This document shows, in pieces, positions 1 to 15,100 of a DNA stretch of 64,000 nucleotides; position 1 is the first letter of the stretch; every line of letters starts with the position of its first letter. The stretch lies in contig NC_088302.1 of assembly GCF_032854445.1 (NCBI RefSeq), positions 33,509,979 through 33,573,978 on the forward strand, read 5' to 3'. Source of the DNA: Liolophura sinensis (lineage: Eukaryota; Mollusca; Polyplacophora; Chitonida; Chitonidae). A program made the translations under genes and the position numbers. Below the pieces are notes generated by a model that saw only the letters and a program-made list of their open reading frames with translations, ran no database searches and was not told the origin of the DNA.

Positions 1-1815
1 TGGGATAGGTGTGTATCGTTTACAGATCACCACTGATGTACAACTGGTTGATTTACAATCCGTGTAATATTCAACGACGGTATCACAAATTATGTCAGAC
101 AGCAGCATACCGTGTCAGCCCAAAAGACATTCATCTCCCCAGTAGACCATAGGCCTACTTAAACACCCTGTACAAATTATACAAATTATACATTTTTTGT
201 CGTTCATGTTAGTGTTTAGTCATTATGCAGTTGCTAAATAAGAAATATCTGAGAGCGTGAAAAATTCATTAGGGATGCGGAAGGTTAAAAGGAATGATCA
301 AACGGCATCTCATCAGACAAAGTTGAAAATTAATTAAATATTTTTTTCTCTGAATTTATTAAAACTGGAGAATTTAAATTTTGCTCTTCGCTTTTCTTGC
401 ATACAAGGGATGTTTTTTCTGTCTTCTTTCAGAAAATATTGTAAACTTATTATTTACGCCAAAGTGCTTTCTCTGACGTCCACGATAACAAGGTCAGCAC
501 TGCTCTCACATTTGAAGCAACCACAACAAAATTGAAGCATAAAATCTAGTGACAGCCGAAAGCCTACATCAGCCTCAGTCGTGTTTAGATTTATTTCCAT
601 TTGTGTCAGAATCCAGTTCTACAACAATCCTACTGTAATTTTGTAAACATTGAATAGGGGTCAGAATTACTGGTACTAGAACAACCCCTCCAGAGGCTAT
701 AACCAGGAATACACCCGGCCGCGCATCTGCAGGCTACTCGTAAACTGTATAAATGATATAGGCCTACTGTATGAACAGTTCAAGCAGTGGGAGAAATATC
801 CTTCCAGTATGTTTATTTACCGAGAAAGCTATTTATCATTTTGTCTTTCATCGTCGATGTCCACAACTTAAATCTGTCCTAGACTATGTCTTAGACTATT
901 ATAGTATGAGAAATACCTTTGACATTAGAGAGCTAGAGTAAATGTGACATCAACTTGCTGTTGATAATGGAGACGCACTGAAGCTGTGACAAGACAGAGT
1001 TTCACTAAAGTTTTACTGGGTAGAAAAAGTCAAAAAAAAAAAAAATTTACTGCCGGTTTAAGATACTCTGAATGGCAGTCTTTCAGTAGACATAAACGTC
1101 AGTCAGGTGCTGACCAAACGCAAGTTGCAAAAATGGATCATTTGTATTTATTTCTTTTTTGATTTTTGAATTAAACAATAACTTATTATCTCACCATTCT
1201 ACTGCCAAAACAAGCTTTTCTGAATAATTATGTACTAAAAAACCTTTCATTGATATGATGATGACCAGGTTCTTGAGTAAAAGAAACCTAGGCATAATAA
1301 GGAAACTTGGGTGCAATGATGATACACTCTTCCATGTACCTGACAAACCCCTGATATTACAAAACAAACCTTCAACAAAATTTACAAGCTGATATCTAGT
1401 GTATTACAAGCCACAATGTACTTCCATGCTCAAAGCTTAATTATTACCATTCATGCATACTGCTATCAAGCAAAATTAAAATGTTTCCTTCTTGATCTTG
1501 TTTACATTTTATCAGCAACGTGTTCTAATCAACCCTCACTTCTCAGCCTCGATCCCGGACACATGTACAGGTACTTCACCTGTCTACAGTAATTTGTCAA
1601 AATGTGTGAATTGGACAGTTCTACAACCCAATAAATTCTTCCTTTTTTATGACATAACAGGAATAACTAAAAAGTAAAAAAAAAAATATATATATATATA
1701 ATTATTCTGATTAATGAATGTAAGATATTGTGGTATTCATATTACTGCAAACATTTCTTTCTCATATTTCTTTACTGATTCACTCTGTGCTCCAGATATA
1801 TATATAACCAATACT

Positions 1816-2063
1816 CCTGGGCTCAGCTGTTCAAAACTGGTTTAAGGCTTAATACCAGATTTAACTTCATGCCAAGTCTTCAATTTTCCACTTAGCCAAA
1901 AAGAAAAATTGTCTACCAGTATACTAAATATGAACCAAAATGCTGCTGTTACATTTTGACTTTGGAGAACTGCACTGGTTGCCGAGTTTGGATAAAGTTT
2001 TTAATATGAAATAGGATTTAATACAGATATTATCTAAGACACTTTCGAAAAACTGGGCCCAGG
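1816..2063. mobile_element. MITE-like element, family 1 copy 1
   Basis: About 250 bp bounded by inverted ends. The left end reads CTGGGCTCAGCTGTTCAAAA and the reverse complement of the right end begins CCTGGGCCCAGTTTTTCGAA. A second copy is at 6060-6282 and a partial one at 14178-14330, so it is a dispersed family. No coding capacity is seen. The class of parent transposase is unknown. Confidence 0.6.
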
Positions 2064-3254
2064 AGTTAGCATTTCAGGTGAAGGGAATAATATTACGCTA
2101 AGCCCACCAATACACATCACCAAGCATGCATACCAAGCATACTTTCTTTTTTGAAGTTTGCTTTAAACATGACACTAAAATACAGTTAAGGAGAAAACGG
2201 TTACAGTAACTGATGACAAGGCCTTTTCCAACACTGAAGACTTCAATCAAGTCTACAGGCCAATGGGAAGAAGAGTACCACATCAAGAGTCCACTGCCAC
2301 GCTCCCACAGTCAAGGGGAGAGAACTCCGAAATACTATTGCCGATATACAGTCAGTGCTTTGATTACATTCCCAAAGGTTAAACTAGGAAATGTACAAAG
2401 TACAGAAGCATGAAAATAATTGCCTAGATAGTGGAGGCAAAAATGGTTATTCTGGTCCTTCTTCTCAATGTTATGTCTCACAGCCTGTATAACAATCTAA
2501 CCACTTGGATGAATAGGTGACATTTGTTTCATGCCAGTTTGACTAATGGTGCTATTTCATTCACGCTGGTAAACTGCAGTTTGTGCTTGCTGTACTCTAT
2601 TTACATGTGTGTATATCAAGCCTCCTACATGCATGTTGGTCAACAGCATTCTAGCAAGTCTATGACATTTTCATTTGAAGACAACTGAGTGGATCTGAAC
2701 TTATGCCACAGAGTGGCATAAGTTTGACATCTATCTTAAGAGAGATGTTGTCACTTTGTCTGAAGGGAGGGGGGTGGTGGGTTCCATTCAGACTGTGAAC
2801 ATAAATCAAGTCATATTATACATGATACTCACATGATATGGCCATACCCTACACACCAACATTTGTACACTCCTCAATTCACTTCAAAGCTTAGAATTCC
2901 TCTCAAGAATGGGTCACAATACAAGGGAGACAACCATGCAACTAAAACTGCAGTTAACTTGATAGTGACGTCCATACAAAACTGAAGGAGTACACCTTTT
3001 AAAAATGCACCAAACACTAAATCACTTTAATTGTTATGATAGGGAGATAAGTTCAATCGATGCATGTGCTAAAACAAAGAGACAACAAATTTTGGCTTAT
3101 GTACTATTCAGAAATAACAACAAAGAGTGTCAACATCATGAATCAAGGGTTAGGAGAAACTAGGCAGCTCTCTGGTAAGTGCTTCGGCTTGAATTGCACA
3201 CTAAGTTAACCAAAAATTTGGTTCGAGTAGCAACAGACTGGCTGATCTTGGCTA

Positions 3255-3412
3255 TCATTGCTCACCACAGCCCGCTACTTAATTTCCACACTGACTGCTG
3301 GGGCCATAGGAAAACAGTAGGTTAAAACCAGTTTTATGTCCTGAGATGGAAACTACAAAATTTGTTTTTGTACTTTTGTACGTTCGGTCACATCATACAC
3401 TCCGTATTAAAA
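3255..3412 (+). repeat. dispersed repeat, family 3 copy 1
   Basis: A segment with a CTTAATTTCC...GGAAAACWGTAG...TTTTGTACTTTT pattern recurs at 31752-31905 and, more diverged, at 46190-46420. Its proximity to SCAPER exon 23 (ends at 3429) looks incidental. No class is assigned. Confidence 0.45.
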
Positions 3413-3428
3413 AATAAGAAGCACGAAC

Positions 3429-6400
3429 CTTATGACGTCATTGCCCCGGCTCATGAAGGCGTCTCCGCTGTTACTGGTCCTCTCCGCAGCAGCCTCGCTA
3501 CAGTTGAAGGTGGGGTTGTTCTTAGCCAGACAGGAGAGAATGGTGGACAGGGCAAACATCAGGTTACTGACCACGGGATCATAGGGAAGTTTGGTGGACA
3601 GGCGGGATGACCCCTCCTCTCCGCAGGCTGTGCTCATTGTCACATTCTCCGGTAACATCACCTGTCAGCAAAACAGTGGAGGAGTCAACAACCACTGATT
3701 AATTGACTGATTGATTGATTGTTGTGTAACCCCTCACTAAAGAATCTTCCACTTATATGATGGCAGTCAGGTAAAAGAGGAAACCAGAGTGTCTATGGAA
3801 AACCACTGACCTCAGTCAGACAAAACTTCTGACTTAAAGCTGCAACCAAACCAGCAATAGTTAGATTTGAACACAGCACTTCACAGTCAACCAACCGAAT
3901 CATCTGAACCAATGAGAGCCCAGAACCCCTTGATCTAGTAGTCACATGTACTTCTAAATGAACAACTGCTGGACACAGGAACACGGGAGCTTTCAAAAGT
4001 TGCTCACAGGTCTGACTGTTTGCCTTTTCGCTGTTAAAAGATTGTTGACAGTGAGCTGGTACCTAAAGATCGCTCCAATATAGATGTGTTCCGAAATCTT
4101 GACTTCCTTGAACTTCAAACAGATGCGATACATTCTGACAGTCATGGAAAGTGATTTAAAATTCAGTTTAAAACTTGTTTGTTCACCAAGCCAAATATGT
4201 ACCAAAACGAAAGAAATGCTATAGTGCACCGATTTTAGTTGGACAATAATGAGGGCAGGTTTGTCTCCACAGTTCTTGGGGACAGAAATAATGCTGGCAA
4301 TGCACTTTTGAGTCACTATCAAGTTCATTATTTATTTGACAGCTGCTGGCCTCCACACTTAAGAATTATGACCCATATACATGTATGCATCAATAATAAC
4401 CATCCCCACCGAACACGATCACGTCAACCCTTGATCTGGTTTAGGGATTTAATGGTGGTGTCATCAAATATCCAGTACTCCAACTGACTGGTGTATGTCG
4501 ACTATCAGTTACATTTGGTCCAATTATTTTTATTGACAGCAGTGATGTGTCAATTTCTCACTTATACGAGGACGATCAAGATGATCAGTTTTACATGAGA
4601 TTTATAAATTCCCTCCACAGACTGGGACTGAACTTGCTTTTCATGTGTTCCAGCAATCGGAAAACATGCATTCAAGTCAATCACCTGAACACAGCCCACT
4701 TTACAGCTCACAGAAGTGAATAATTGTTTAATGGTGTCACGGAAGAGGCAAATCTGAATTTTCATGTATTTTTTCCACCAAACAAAATGAGATTCTGATC
4801 GATTTCAGAAAAATCTTTAATTTATATCAACCCGGATAACTTACTGATAACTGATGGATGAGAAGATCAACCAAAGTCCCAACTTTATTGCTGAAGAGCA
4901 TGTAATGACAGTTGTCATAGCAACCTTTACAGCTGAATTTGAAAGCATTGCACACCAACACTAAAGACCTGAAAAAAAAAGAAAGGAAAAAAAAGAGGTT
5001 CAGTCACTTCTTGACAAGAGAACGAAGGGAATCAGTTTCCATCAAGGATTCTCTTCAAGGAAAACCATGCCCATTGTTGGATGTATTGGAGGACTGTACG
5101 AAAAACTTTTTCAGTCCTTTCCACTCTTGCCCCAAACTGTATCATACAAATCATGTCATCCAAAACTCACTCAGATAAAAATTATGTTACACTAACATTT
5201 TTTGTGGCATTCCAGCAAAAAAGCCTTAATTCTATCCAAAATTATTAAATATTTTGTATTTGAGGACAATACTATACCACACAACACAATAATACAGGAC
5301 GTCCCCACTCCATACTACAAATACATTGTATAGAAGCGAGTGAGGAACTGGTGAGGGATAATTACCTGGGGGATACTCTCTACTTAAATCTCTACACTTT
5401 TCACTTTACAGAATAAACTATCAACAATAACTACATTTTTATTCTTAATGGAATTATGTTCAATTTTCTAAAGTGATGCACTGAACCGAAGATAAGACGA
5501 TATGAAATCTGAACTTACTTCGGGGGAATAACAGGTGGAAGTGAAGCATTGCTTCTGTTCAGCAGCATTAATAAACGACACAGAGAGGTGAGGCCACCCA
5601 GACGACAGAACGTTATCTGGTCTCCCTGAACCTGTAAGATAGAAAGAAAACAAGAACATGTAATAAACATTCAGGTCAGTTTTAATAACAACATGAACGT
5701 ACATCTCAACCTTTGATACATGTATATGAAAGTAACTATAAGAATAACTCACAGTGTAAATCAGTGTAGATCACAGTATTTATTTATCTGTTTCATTGGT
5801 GTTTTACGCTGCACTCAAGAATATTTCACTTCTAAAACAGTGGCCGACATTATGGCTGGCAGAAACCAAGTTGCCAGACCTTCCCACGTACAACCAACGA
5901 GGAAGTCAGCATCAGCTTTAGTTGAAATCGCAGCAACCACATTAAGAGGGCTCCTAGGTCACTGTGCTAGGCTAACACATTAACTACCAGGCTACAGAGA
6001 CCACCCACAGTGTAAAATGTGACTCTGAGACCTAGTGTTACTCTTTGACACATCAAAGCCTAGTTCTTCAAAACTGTTTTAAGACTTAATACCAGATTTA
6101 ACTGTAAGCTAAATCTTCAATCTTGTAGTTTGACCCAAAACAATGGGGTAATAGTACATTAAGTCTGCTGCTGATATAATCTGACTTTGGACAACTGCAT
6201 TGGTGGCTGAGCTTCAGTAAAACTTTAAAATATGAGTTAATACCAATATTAGCTAAAATACTTTTGAACAACTAGGCCCAGTTGTTTTATTTAGTTGCTT
6301 GATTTGTATTTTGCCATATTGTTACAATCATGGTTAAACTGTCACAAGATATTTTTGCTCAAATATTGTAACTTAGTCAGAGTGATCCTCGTTCTAATGT

Positions 6401-8327
6401 TACAGCTGTCCACAACCATGAGATAGTTTCCTGAGTTCCTCACCTTCTTGTCCAGTATGCGGATGATTTCACCCAGAGCCCTATCAAGGGCAGTAACTCT
6501 GTTCTGAGGCCATGGTCCAGTATCTGGACACTGCAAGTACTTATTCACATCCTTTACCAGTTTCTGCAGTCTAAAATAAAGAATGGTGCCATAACAAAAC
6601 TGCCAGTAAACGAATTTCCCTGAACAAATGGCCTACACTATACTTTCTTATCTTTGTGGACTGGCCCAACAACTCTTGAATCCACTTGCTGTATTTCAAA
6701 TAAAGTTTAGCATTTTTCAAGTAACACATTTTGCTTGATTCTGACCGCATTCATCGACCTTGTAGTACCAGTTTAGAGGGTTTATTGTTAAGTTTGATTA
6801 TTTTTATTTCAGAAAAACTGAAGTATTGGTATCCACAGTATCATTTTATTTATTTATTTATTTGTTTATTTGAATTGTGTTTTACGCCGTACTCAAGAAT
6901 ATTTCACTTATACGACGGAGGCCAGCATTATGGTGGGAGGAAACCCAAGACTAACCACAGGTTGCTGACAGACCTCCCCACTTCAATACCATTTTATGGG
7001 CTTCATTTATGTGCTTCTGAAAGTGCATTTTGACATATCAAACTTCGGGTGAAATATAGTACAAGGCTTTCTGTTCTAACAGAACAACTACTAAGCAAAT
7101 GGCCAGAATAAGATACTCATCTGGTCGAGAACTCTTGAACAAATTGCCTATCTTTTACTCATTTGGATTGTATTATAACTAAACAACTCTTGAACAAATG
7201 GCCTATATTTTACTCATTTGGACTGTGTTATAACACAACAACTCCGGAACAAATTACCTATATCACATTTACCCTAATTCCTGAACCTTTTCACATATGA
7301 AAGAGCAACTTTCAGTGCAATTTATGCATATTTATAATTTGGTTTTGGTGACAAAACTACATTGGTTTCACAAGAATTATAATTTTATAAATTACACGGA
7401 ATAATATGCTTGAGACAACACCTTAAAAACATGCAAAAAGAGTGAAGAACTACAGCTCTTGGGCTTGTATTATGACTCAACAACAACTGAACAAATGGCT
7501 TACACTGCACTTCTTCGACCTTTTTGCATGTTTGGAAGGTGTCTAATCAAGCATATTCAGAGGGGATTATTCTGTGTTGACTGATAAAATTATACTTTCA
7601 ATAAGCCCTGAAACTGGCCAATCGAACAAATGTAGTTTTGTCTCCAAAATCAAATTAAAACGGCATTCAGATAACACTACTAGCTCACCTGATCAAGCAG
7701 TGCGCAAAACTGCATAATTTTTCAATTCATGTGATACGTTCAAATATTTGCCTCCAAACCAAAATAGAGTAGATTGATTGACACTGTCATACATAGATGT
7801 TATTCTCTACTAAGATAGCGATAAGATCTTACCATTAAATCAACAAGAAATGTAAAATTATTATATTGCCACAACTGACTTTTATCGTATGTGTAAAAAT
7901 TGTGGGGCAATGACTTTGTATGTTACAAAGTTGTAAATCACTGCAGGGGTGAAAGACGCTGTGGGAGGTCATGCATAGATTTATTGGAAATTACAAACTG
8001 CTTTTGGCAATACATGTACTATAGATGTGCATAAAGTGCATTGAAAGTTGTTCACAGTTGAGGAATTAGGGTACTTGACTTTGTGTCATGACTCAACAAC
8101 TCCTGAACACACGACCTGTGTTGTACTTACTTAGCTTTGTGCTGGGACTCCACAGGTGACTGTTTCCCAGACAGAGAGCTTTCATACTCCTGCCCACGTG
8201 AACTCATTCTTTGCCTCAGTTTCTTGCATCGTTTCTTCAACGCCTTCTGTCTCTCCTTTTCTCCAACAAGTTTAGGATGGTTGCTGTTGTCCGGAGCATC
8301 AACAATGTTCTTCAGATTGAACATTTC
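3429..8327 (-). CDS. SCAPER: SCAPER exons 19-23: start of C-terminal helical domain
   Basis: Exon 19 is Lys-rich (KERQKALKKRCKKLRQRM). Exon 20 has RVTALDRALGEIIRIL and exon 21 has DQITFCRLGGLTSLCRLL. Exon 22 has LFSNKV..LVDLLIHQL with a CKGCYDNC motif where the vertebrate protein also has clustered cysteines. Exon 23 is weakly conserved and ends at ...RGNDVI plus AG, a phase-2 donor that would join a serine codon as in the human protein. Its donor (GTTCGT) is weaker than the others. Confidence 0.88.
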
Positions 8328-11300
8328 CTGTAAAAAAAGTGAGAAAAACTTGTACATGTAGACCCTTTTGTCCCACAAAAATTGTTTCATAAATTTGATT
8401 TACATGGTGTTTCAAGTGGTACACAAGAATGTTACACTTTTAAGATAACCTATCGTGTTAAGGAGTGAAGATAATTGCATGTGTTTAAACAATACTCAAC
8501 AATATTTCACTTGTTAGGGAGCTAATCATCATTATAGTGCAAATGTTTCAAGACTTCATCTAGAATATTTTAGCTTTAAGAATGCTGTCAGCTTTACCAC
8601 TCCTGAAACCTGATTAGAACCAGGGTAAAAATACAGCAATCTGTCTAGTACCTGACAAATCTAAAGATGTTAAAACCGTAGTTTAGTGTCACACAAAGAA
8701 TTCTTCACTTACATGATGGCGACAGGATGTTGTGTGTGGAGGGTACTTTGTGCAAGACTACACCATTAGGCTCCAATCACTACTTACTATTTCCTGCCTG
8801 GAAGGTGTCTGGCCCAAGTTGCTCTCTTCCAACACCTGTCTGTGTTTCTTGCCTCTCAAGTGACTCAGCAGGTAAACCTCAGAGGTTATCTGGAATTTCG
8901 AAAAGTTACAATGTGATGAAATCAGCATGGTGAATTAAAATATTCCTTCCAAAGAAATCACACTATAACATGTTGGAAATCTAACAACTAAATTGAACTG
9001 AAAATGAAAGAATTCATTACATTAACCCTTGTGTTGGCATATGTAAGTGGTCACCTAGCTGGCAAGACTAACAGTATCTGACTTACTGTGCATAGGAAAT
9101 ACATGCAGTTCAAAACACAGCATTATTCTGTACTTCATCAAAGTAACAGGGAGTATTAGACTAATGGTACAAAGGCCAGTGGATCAGAAAGCTAACAGTT
9201 CCCTTTAACTTCAACTATCATGTCAGATGCCACAAATACCTGTCACACAGTCAGGCATATTATTAGGCTCTCTTCCATCAAAGTCTGTCAATTGTTTTTT
9301 TTGTTGCCATTACAATCAAAACATAATCCTTCTACCCCTGACTCCACAAGATATCATAAAATGAATTTATTACTTGTGTGACAATGGATCAGAATGCCAT
9401 TCACGAATTTTTCACTTCCATTTCCTCAGACTACACAGGATAATGTCCTCATAATATGCTTGAATAAAAATCTTATAAATATGCAAAAACATTGCAGAAT
9501 CACAGATACTAAAATGGGTAAAATATTATTGGCTATCTAGGACAATGATGTCAACACTGCTGAGCAGTTTATGCTGTAACCCTGTTGAGTTGATATTTTC
9601 TTGTGTATTTTGTTATATTATCAAATGGTCTAGTCTGATCTTGTCTCCATTTCACTTACGGCTGTAAGTAGCAACTCTGGTCCTAAGTTAAAGCTTACAA
9701 CATATGACAAAAAACACCCGTCGTTCCATAAAACAATACTATCTCTGCCTTGTTGTGTAAAGCTTACAACCTAAGACTTATGATCAAGATTTAGGAATTA
9801 AGACATGTTTATGAAAGAAAGCCCTCGGTGTGATCATTAACAACGTACCAATACATTACAGACTGTACAGAGTTTTTTCTGGTCATAAGGTATGAGTCTT
9901 GGAGCATCATTGTGATCTTCAGTAGAATGCCTAAGGACGCTCATCTCAAACGCTTTCTTCTGAATCCCTTCCAGCATTTCAATGTGACGACGATGAGTTT
10001 CATCTTGCTGCAAATAAGACATAAATATCTCTTAATAAGAATGATATTCACATATTTTGCGTTCAACTTCGCTGAACCCATGAGTACTGAATTTGACCTG
10101 AAATCTTGTTCTAAAGTTTTACAATATTCTACAGTATCATGACTGGGTTTCTGATTTTGCCTTACTGTAAGTGCCTTGTCGATCTTAGAAAGGTGATTTC
10201 AGATTTGCTTGGAAGGTAGGATGATATTCTACTCTTTAGGCAAATTCTTGAGACAAATACATTATGTCTAATGAGTATATGTGCTTTAAATTTTTAAAAA
10301 TTTTTATATCTCACAAGCAATAATCACCATAAATGTTTCCTGAAATCTAGCTATGCCTGCAATCTTACACAAATGACCACCATACTATAGCACCATATGG
10401 ACATGTAGCAGGTAAGAGATCATAATTACTGTAACACATAGAATCAATGTTACCTTCTGCTGTATTTTTTTCTGCAGCTCCTCAATATGTGCCTGTTGCT
10501 GTGCACTCAAAGCAGCCAGGCGTTCTTGCTTCTCTCTACAAAAAGGCACAGACATTCGCTCTGAAGTCACCAACACCACACACTGAAACCCTTCTTGAAT
10601 TCTACGCCACTGTTGTTCAAGATACAGATCGACTAGGTTTTGCTCATATTCTTTTTTTATTTTTTTTTTTCAGGTTTTATGTAAAGCTCACCTAATTTCA
10701 ATTACTATATGATTGCAATCAGGCTTATGGAATGATGAAACTGGTTACAGATGGGGAAAGGTACTGTATTCCAACTGGCACCCAAAATAGATCCGATTTT
10801 TCTCACTTCTGTCCTTCATTCTTTTTTTCTCATTTGTATCAAATATGAATAAAACTAGGTCCCCAAAGAGTTGGTTTAGTTTATGTGTCAACCCATCCGT
10901 ACAAACTTCTATTAATACCTCTCTTTGTTCCTGAAAGCTTCTTGTCTCTCCTTTTCCCGCTCTTGTTGTTGTTGCTCCACACGGGCATTTCGTAACTTCC
11001 TTCTCTCCTGCATCTCCATTAGTCTGGCAGTCCTTTCAGCTTCCAGGGCTTTTCGTCTCTCCTGATAGAGACACAAAAATGAACACATATAGACAGAAAC
11101 TCTTCACATTTCTGACCAATGTAGGTGATGTGAGAAAAGGTATCATCTATCAACAAACAGTAAATCAACCTATTTTGATTGATTGGTGTTTTAGGAAAAT
11201 TTCACTTATACGATGGCAGCTCAACATATTTTGAGTGCTGATTATAACAGGCCTCCTCTGAATTACCTCCCTTGTCACACAACAGCAGTTAATACATAAG

Positions 11301-12060
11301 CACTGTATGATATAAAACAAGATAAGTTTTTGAGAGGTCTGGTTTAACAAGTTATGAAACGTTCATTCTGGGCTCAGCAAGTAGGTTTACGAACTAAAAT
11401 CTGTGTTGAAAACAGGTCATCAAGTAGCATGATCCACTTTAACCTTGGATCTCGCTATTGGCCGTTTTTGTTTACGAAACTAAAATCTGTGTTGAAAACA
11501 GGTCATCAAGTAGCATGATCCAATTTAGCCTTGGAAATCGCTATTGGCCATTTTTGTTTATGAAACTAAAATCTGTCTTGAAAACAGGTCATCAAGTAGC
11601 ATAATCCACTTTACCCTTAGAAATCGCTATTGGCCATTTTTGTAGGTCGAATGTAAAATTACATCTTGTATCTACTTTGCTAGTAAGTATACTTGTTTAA
11701 GAATGGCATTGGGAAACCTCAAACATCTGCATGACAACCACAATTCTGCACTTCATTTCAACACATGCCATCACAAATGTCCATGTATTTTTGATTTCTA
11801 ATTCTGAATGCGTATATTTCAAATGTATGGTAAAGCAAAGTTTTTGTGAATATACATTTGAATCTCACTGCATATCCACCTGGGTTTATTAAGGTAATGA
11901 ATTGTATTATGGCAAAAAACACATCCAAAGTTATCAATTTGTGCAATAGGAACAGACCTCTACTGCGGCTTCCTTGGCCTGTTTCTCCTCCATTCTCCTC
12001 ATTCTTTCCTCCTGAATAATAAACCAAAAACTGCTAGAACTACTGAAATTTTACCACCAA

Positions 12061-12102
<42 letters not shown>

Positions 12103-15100
12103 ACTTAATAACACTGACATTGAAAGTTTGTTTCACAGCATTATACACATGACTACCTCATAATGTAATGCCTACAGCCATTGTTCATAACATACATGTA
12201 CCTGCTTTGTGAAACAAACTCAGCTTCATGAAACAAACATTGTTACTAAAATCAAATAAGCTAAATGCTGAAAATGTACGTTACTATTTTTGTAAAAGTA
12301 AGACTTTGTCTGAACTATGCCTCATAAGTATACATGTATGTGTAAGCTGCTATTTTAGTTATGACTTTTTGGCACTAAAATTGCTTCCAAAAACTGTTCA
12401 ACAATATGAGCACTTTATAACCACTTAAATTGTTCTGGTTACTATGGTAGTCCCATGTATGTAAGACTAAGAATAGATACTTGTGTGACAAATACAAAAT
12501 TATAACACTGTAGTCCGAAACTTAAAACACTGACAAGCAAAAGAACTAAACATTGACAGTTCATAAAGGTATAAAACCACACCCCATGCAAAATGTTGAA
12601 TTACAAATATACAAACAATCACATTCCCTTCACAACCACTGCTCCACCTATGCCTAAGTTAATTAAACACCAAATACACCTACATATATACAATTCATGC
12701 AGCAAAGTTGCAATGCCAATAACTTGTAATAATGCATACAATTTTTTTTTTTTCAAAACAATAATTGAACATCAAGACAAGGAAGAAGAGAAACATAACA
12801 GTGAGTATAAACAATCATAACACACACATCAGGGGTTATAACTCTGTCTCAGGGGCAGAGAACTCTTGCCTCACCTGGATATCCTGTAGGCGGGCCTCAG
12901 ATTCCTGGTGCTTGGACATAATGTCATGGCGTTTGTTCTGTGCCTCCAGAGTGTTGATGAAAGCTATTTCATTAGCCTAAAAGTTTCGAAAGATTTATTT
13001 CAGTACTGGGTCAACTTACACCAAACCTATGACTATTTGTAAAATTTTTAAATTGGAGTTACAAAGTTTACAGCCAAATGGCAGTGGGAATTGCAGACAA
13101 AAAATTTTGTACGTTTTCATGTAAGTGGACCCAGCATAAATAACTACAAAAGAATAGATATTTTTTAAACATTTTAAAATGCAAGACAACTACAAAAGCT
13201 TCTTTACTGGTTATTCCATGGAGAGCATGTGGATGTTCAAAGTAATAAACTTCCCAGATGAAGCATTTCCTTTCTGCTTCCTTCATCAGCTTTCTAAAGT
13301 AATATTAACGGTAGCTTGTTGATACAAGATTGCATACTTGAGCCAAAAATTTCATTTCCAATGGGCTTATATGAATACATATTTTTGATAACTTACTTGC
13401 ATATATCTTAAATACAAAGTAACAATATTCAGTAATACCACACATAGTTGACTTGTTTTGAAGCACTACCCTCCCTCACAAACCCCACAAATTTCAAACA
13501 AAAACAAACAAGAAGCAAATCTGCAACAACACAATAACAATAGCTCTGCATATTTTATCCCACCACCACAAAACAATATGTATATCTGGTACACCCAGCA
13601 AAATAGACCAGAATAGGTTGACAGGTACTAGTATTAATACACGCATGCTGCAGACTTACACAACACAAGCCTAAGTATACCATGTACATAGAGGTATTCA
13701 GTACTGGAGAATTGTCAAAAAGGTACACCATCAGACACAATGATAACATACATTCACAGCACTGAAGATAGTCCTTTGGCATTTATGAGACACATTCATG
13801 TTCTTAGTATTTGGAGCACTGAGAAGCAAATTTAAAAGTGAGAGTGAAACGTACAGAAAGTGGAAATTATATACTACCTTAGCCTCCTCTTCGTGAGCTT
13901 TCTGTGCTTTCAGTTTCAGCTGTGACTGTCGTTTTTCCTCAGCTCTCAGCATTTTCATTTCGATCGTCTGTTTCCGCTGACGCAACAATTCATCTTTCCA
14001 AGCTCGCACCTCTTCCACCTGCAAAATTACAATGATACACATCTTGAATGATGTATATTTAGTGTGTGCCTTTGTGTAAAATCCTTCACCACTAAATATA
14101 CCTATCAACCAAAGTATATGCTCCTATTGACAAAAGGCAAGAGATACACAGTGATGAGAACAATTTGTATTCAGCAGGGCCCAGTTGTTTGAAATTGTAG
14201 TAACAGTTAAGCCTCGTATTAGCTTTAGTCTAGACTAGCGTTCAAATGTTTTTGTGTTAAAACAAGACTGGTATTAAGATTTAAGCCTGGCTTAACTTTT
14301 AATACACTTCTGATCAACTGGCACCAGGTCTGTAACGTGAAAATGTCAAATGAAATGTAGATGTATAGGGCATTGTTGAACTGAAATAAATCAAAGCTAA
14401 AAATAATACACTAACACAAAAAATGCAGAAAGGCTTTAACAATAAAATCAGCAACAGTATTCAAAGATAAAAATAATTTGGCCGAATGGGTATAAAATAA
14501 ATTTGAACCATGTCACCACCTTTTTCGATAAATCTCGGAGTCTTTCAGCTTTTTCTGTGAGCAGTTTCTCTCTGAGTTCCTGAGCCTTAGCTTGTTTAGC
14601 TTCATGGCGTTTTCTGGATTCTGTCAGTGACCTGTAACCAAGTTAGCCAGGAAAAACATGTAACAACAGAAAACACAGGCATAGTCACATGTACCTGCAC
14701 ATTACAGAATGCCATTTTGACAGTGATATGTACAACTGACACTTTTAGTTCTTGTTTATAGGTACATAATTCATTTAGTCCATTTCATTAACATTGTTTA
14801 GATTTCAAATGCACAACTGTATTTATCAAAGGTTGAGAGGGCTGGAAATGAATCCATACATACACAACAAAATTCTCCACAACAATGAACACTTTCTATG
14901 TATTTTACTGTGTAATGCACAAACATTGTTGTGAGGGCTTTTATTTAGCAAGTCATATCTTTTGTTCTCTGCTAAACAAGATACACTGACCTTTTCCTAG
15001 AGGGAGAGGAGAGTTTCTCATGCATGTGGACTCCATGCCCGGGTGTTCTTCCAGACTCTGCCTCTTCTCGCTCCACAATGTCGCCCCAGGAAGTGTCGTG

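Larger units (their letters stand above)
1..3428 (-). other. SCAPER intron sequence at left edge
   Basis: This stretch follows the last recognisable SCAPER exon (its donor is at 3428-3427) and should be intron leading to exons off the left edge. I compared both strands with the conserved C-terminal part of SCAPER and found no further exon. It holds a small inverted-repeat element (1816-2063), a dispersed repeat (about 3255-3412), an A-tract near 1032 and a short TA run near 1685. The open frames here are short and not conserved. Confidence 0.6.

Noticed and set aside
1-3400. Remaining SCAPER C-terminal exons or 3' end
   Set aside because: Nothing on the minus strand resembled the conserved C-terminal motifs, so I place them off the left edge rather than claim weak matches.
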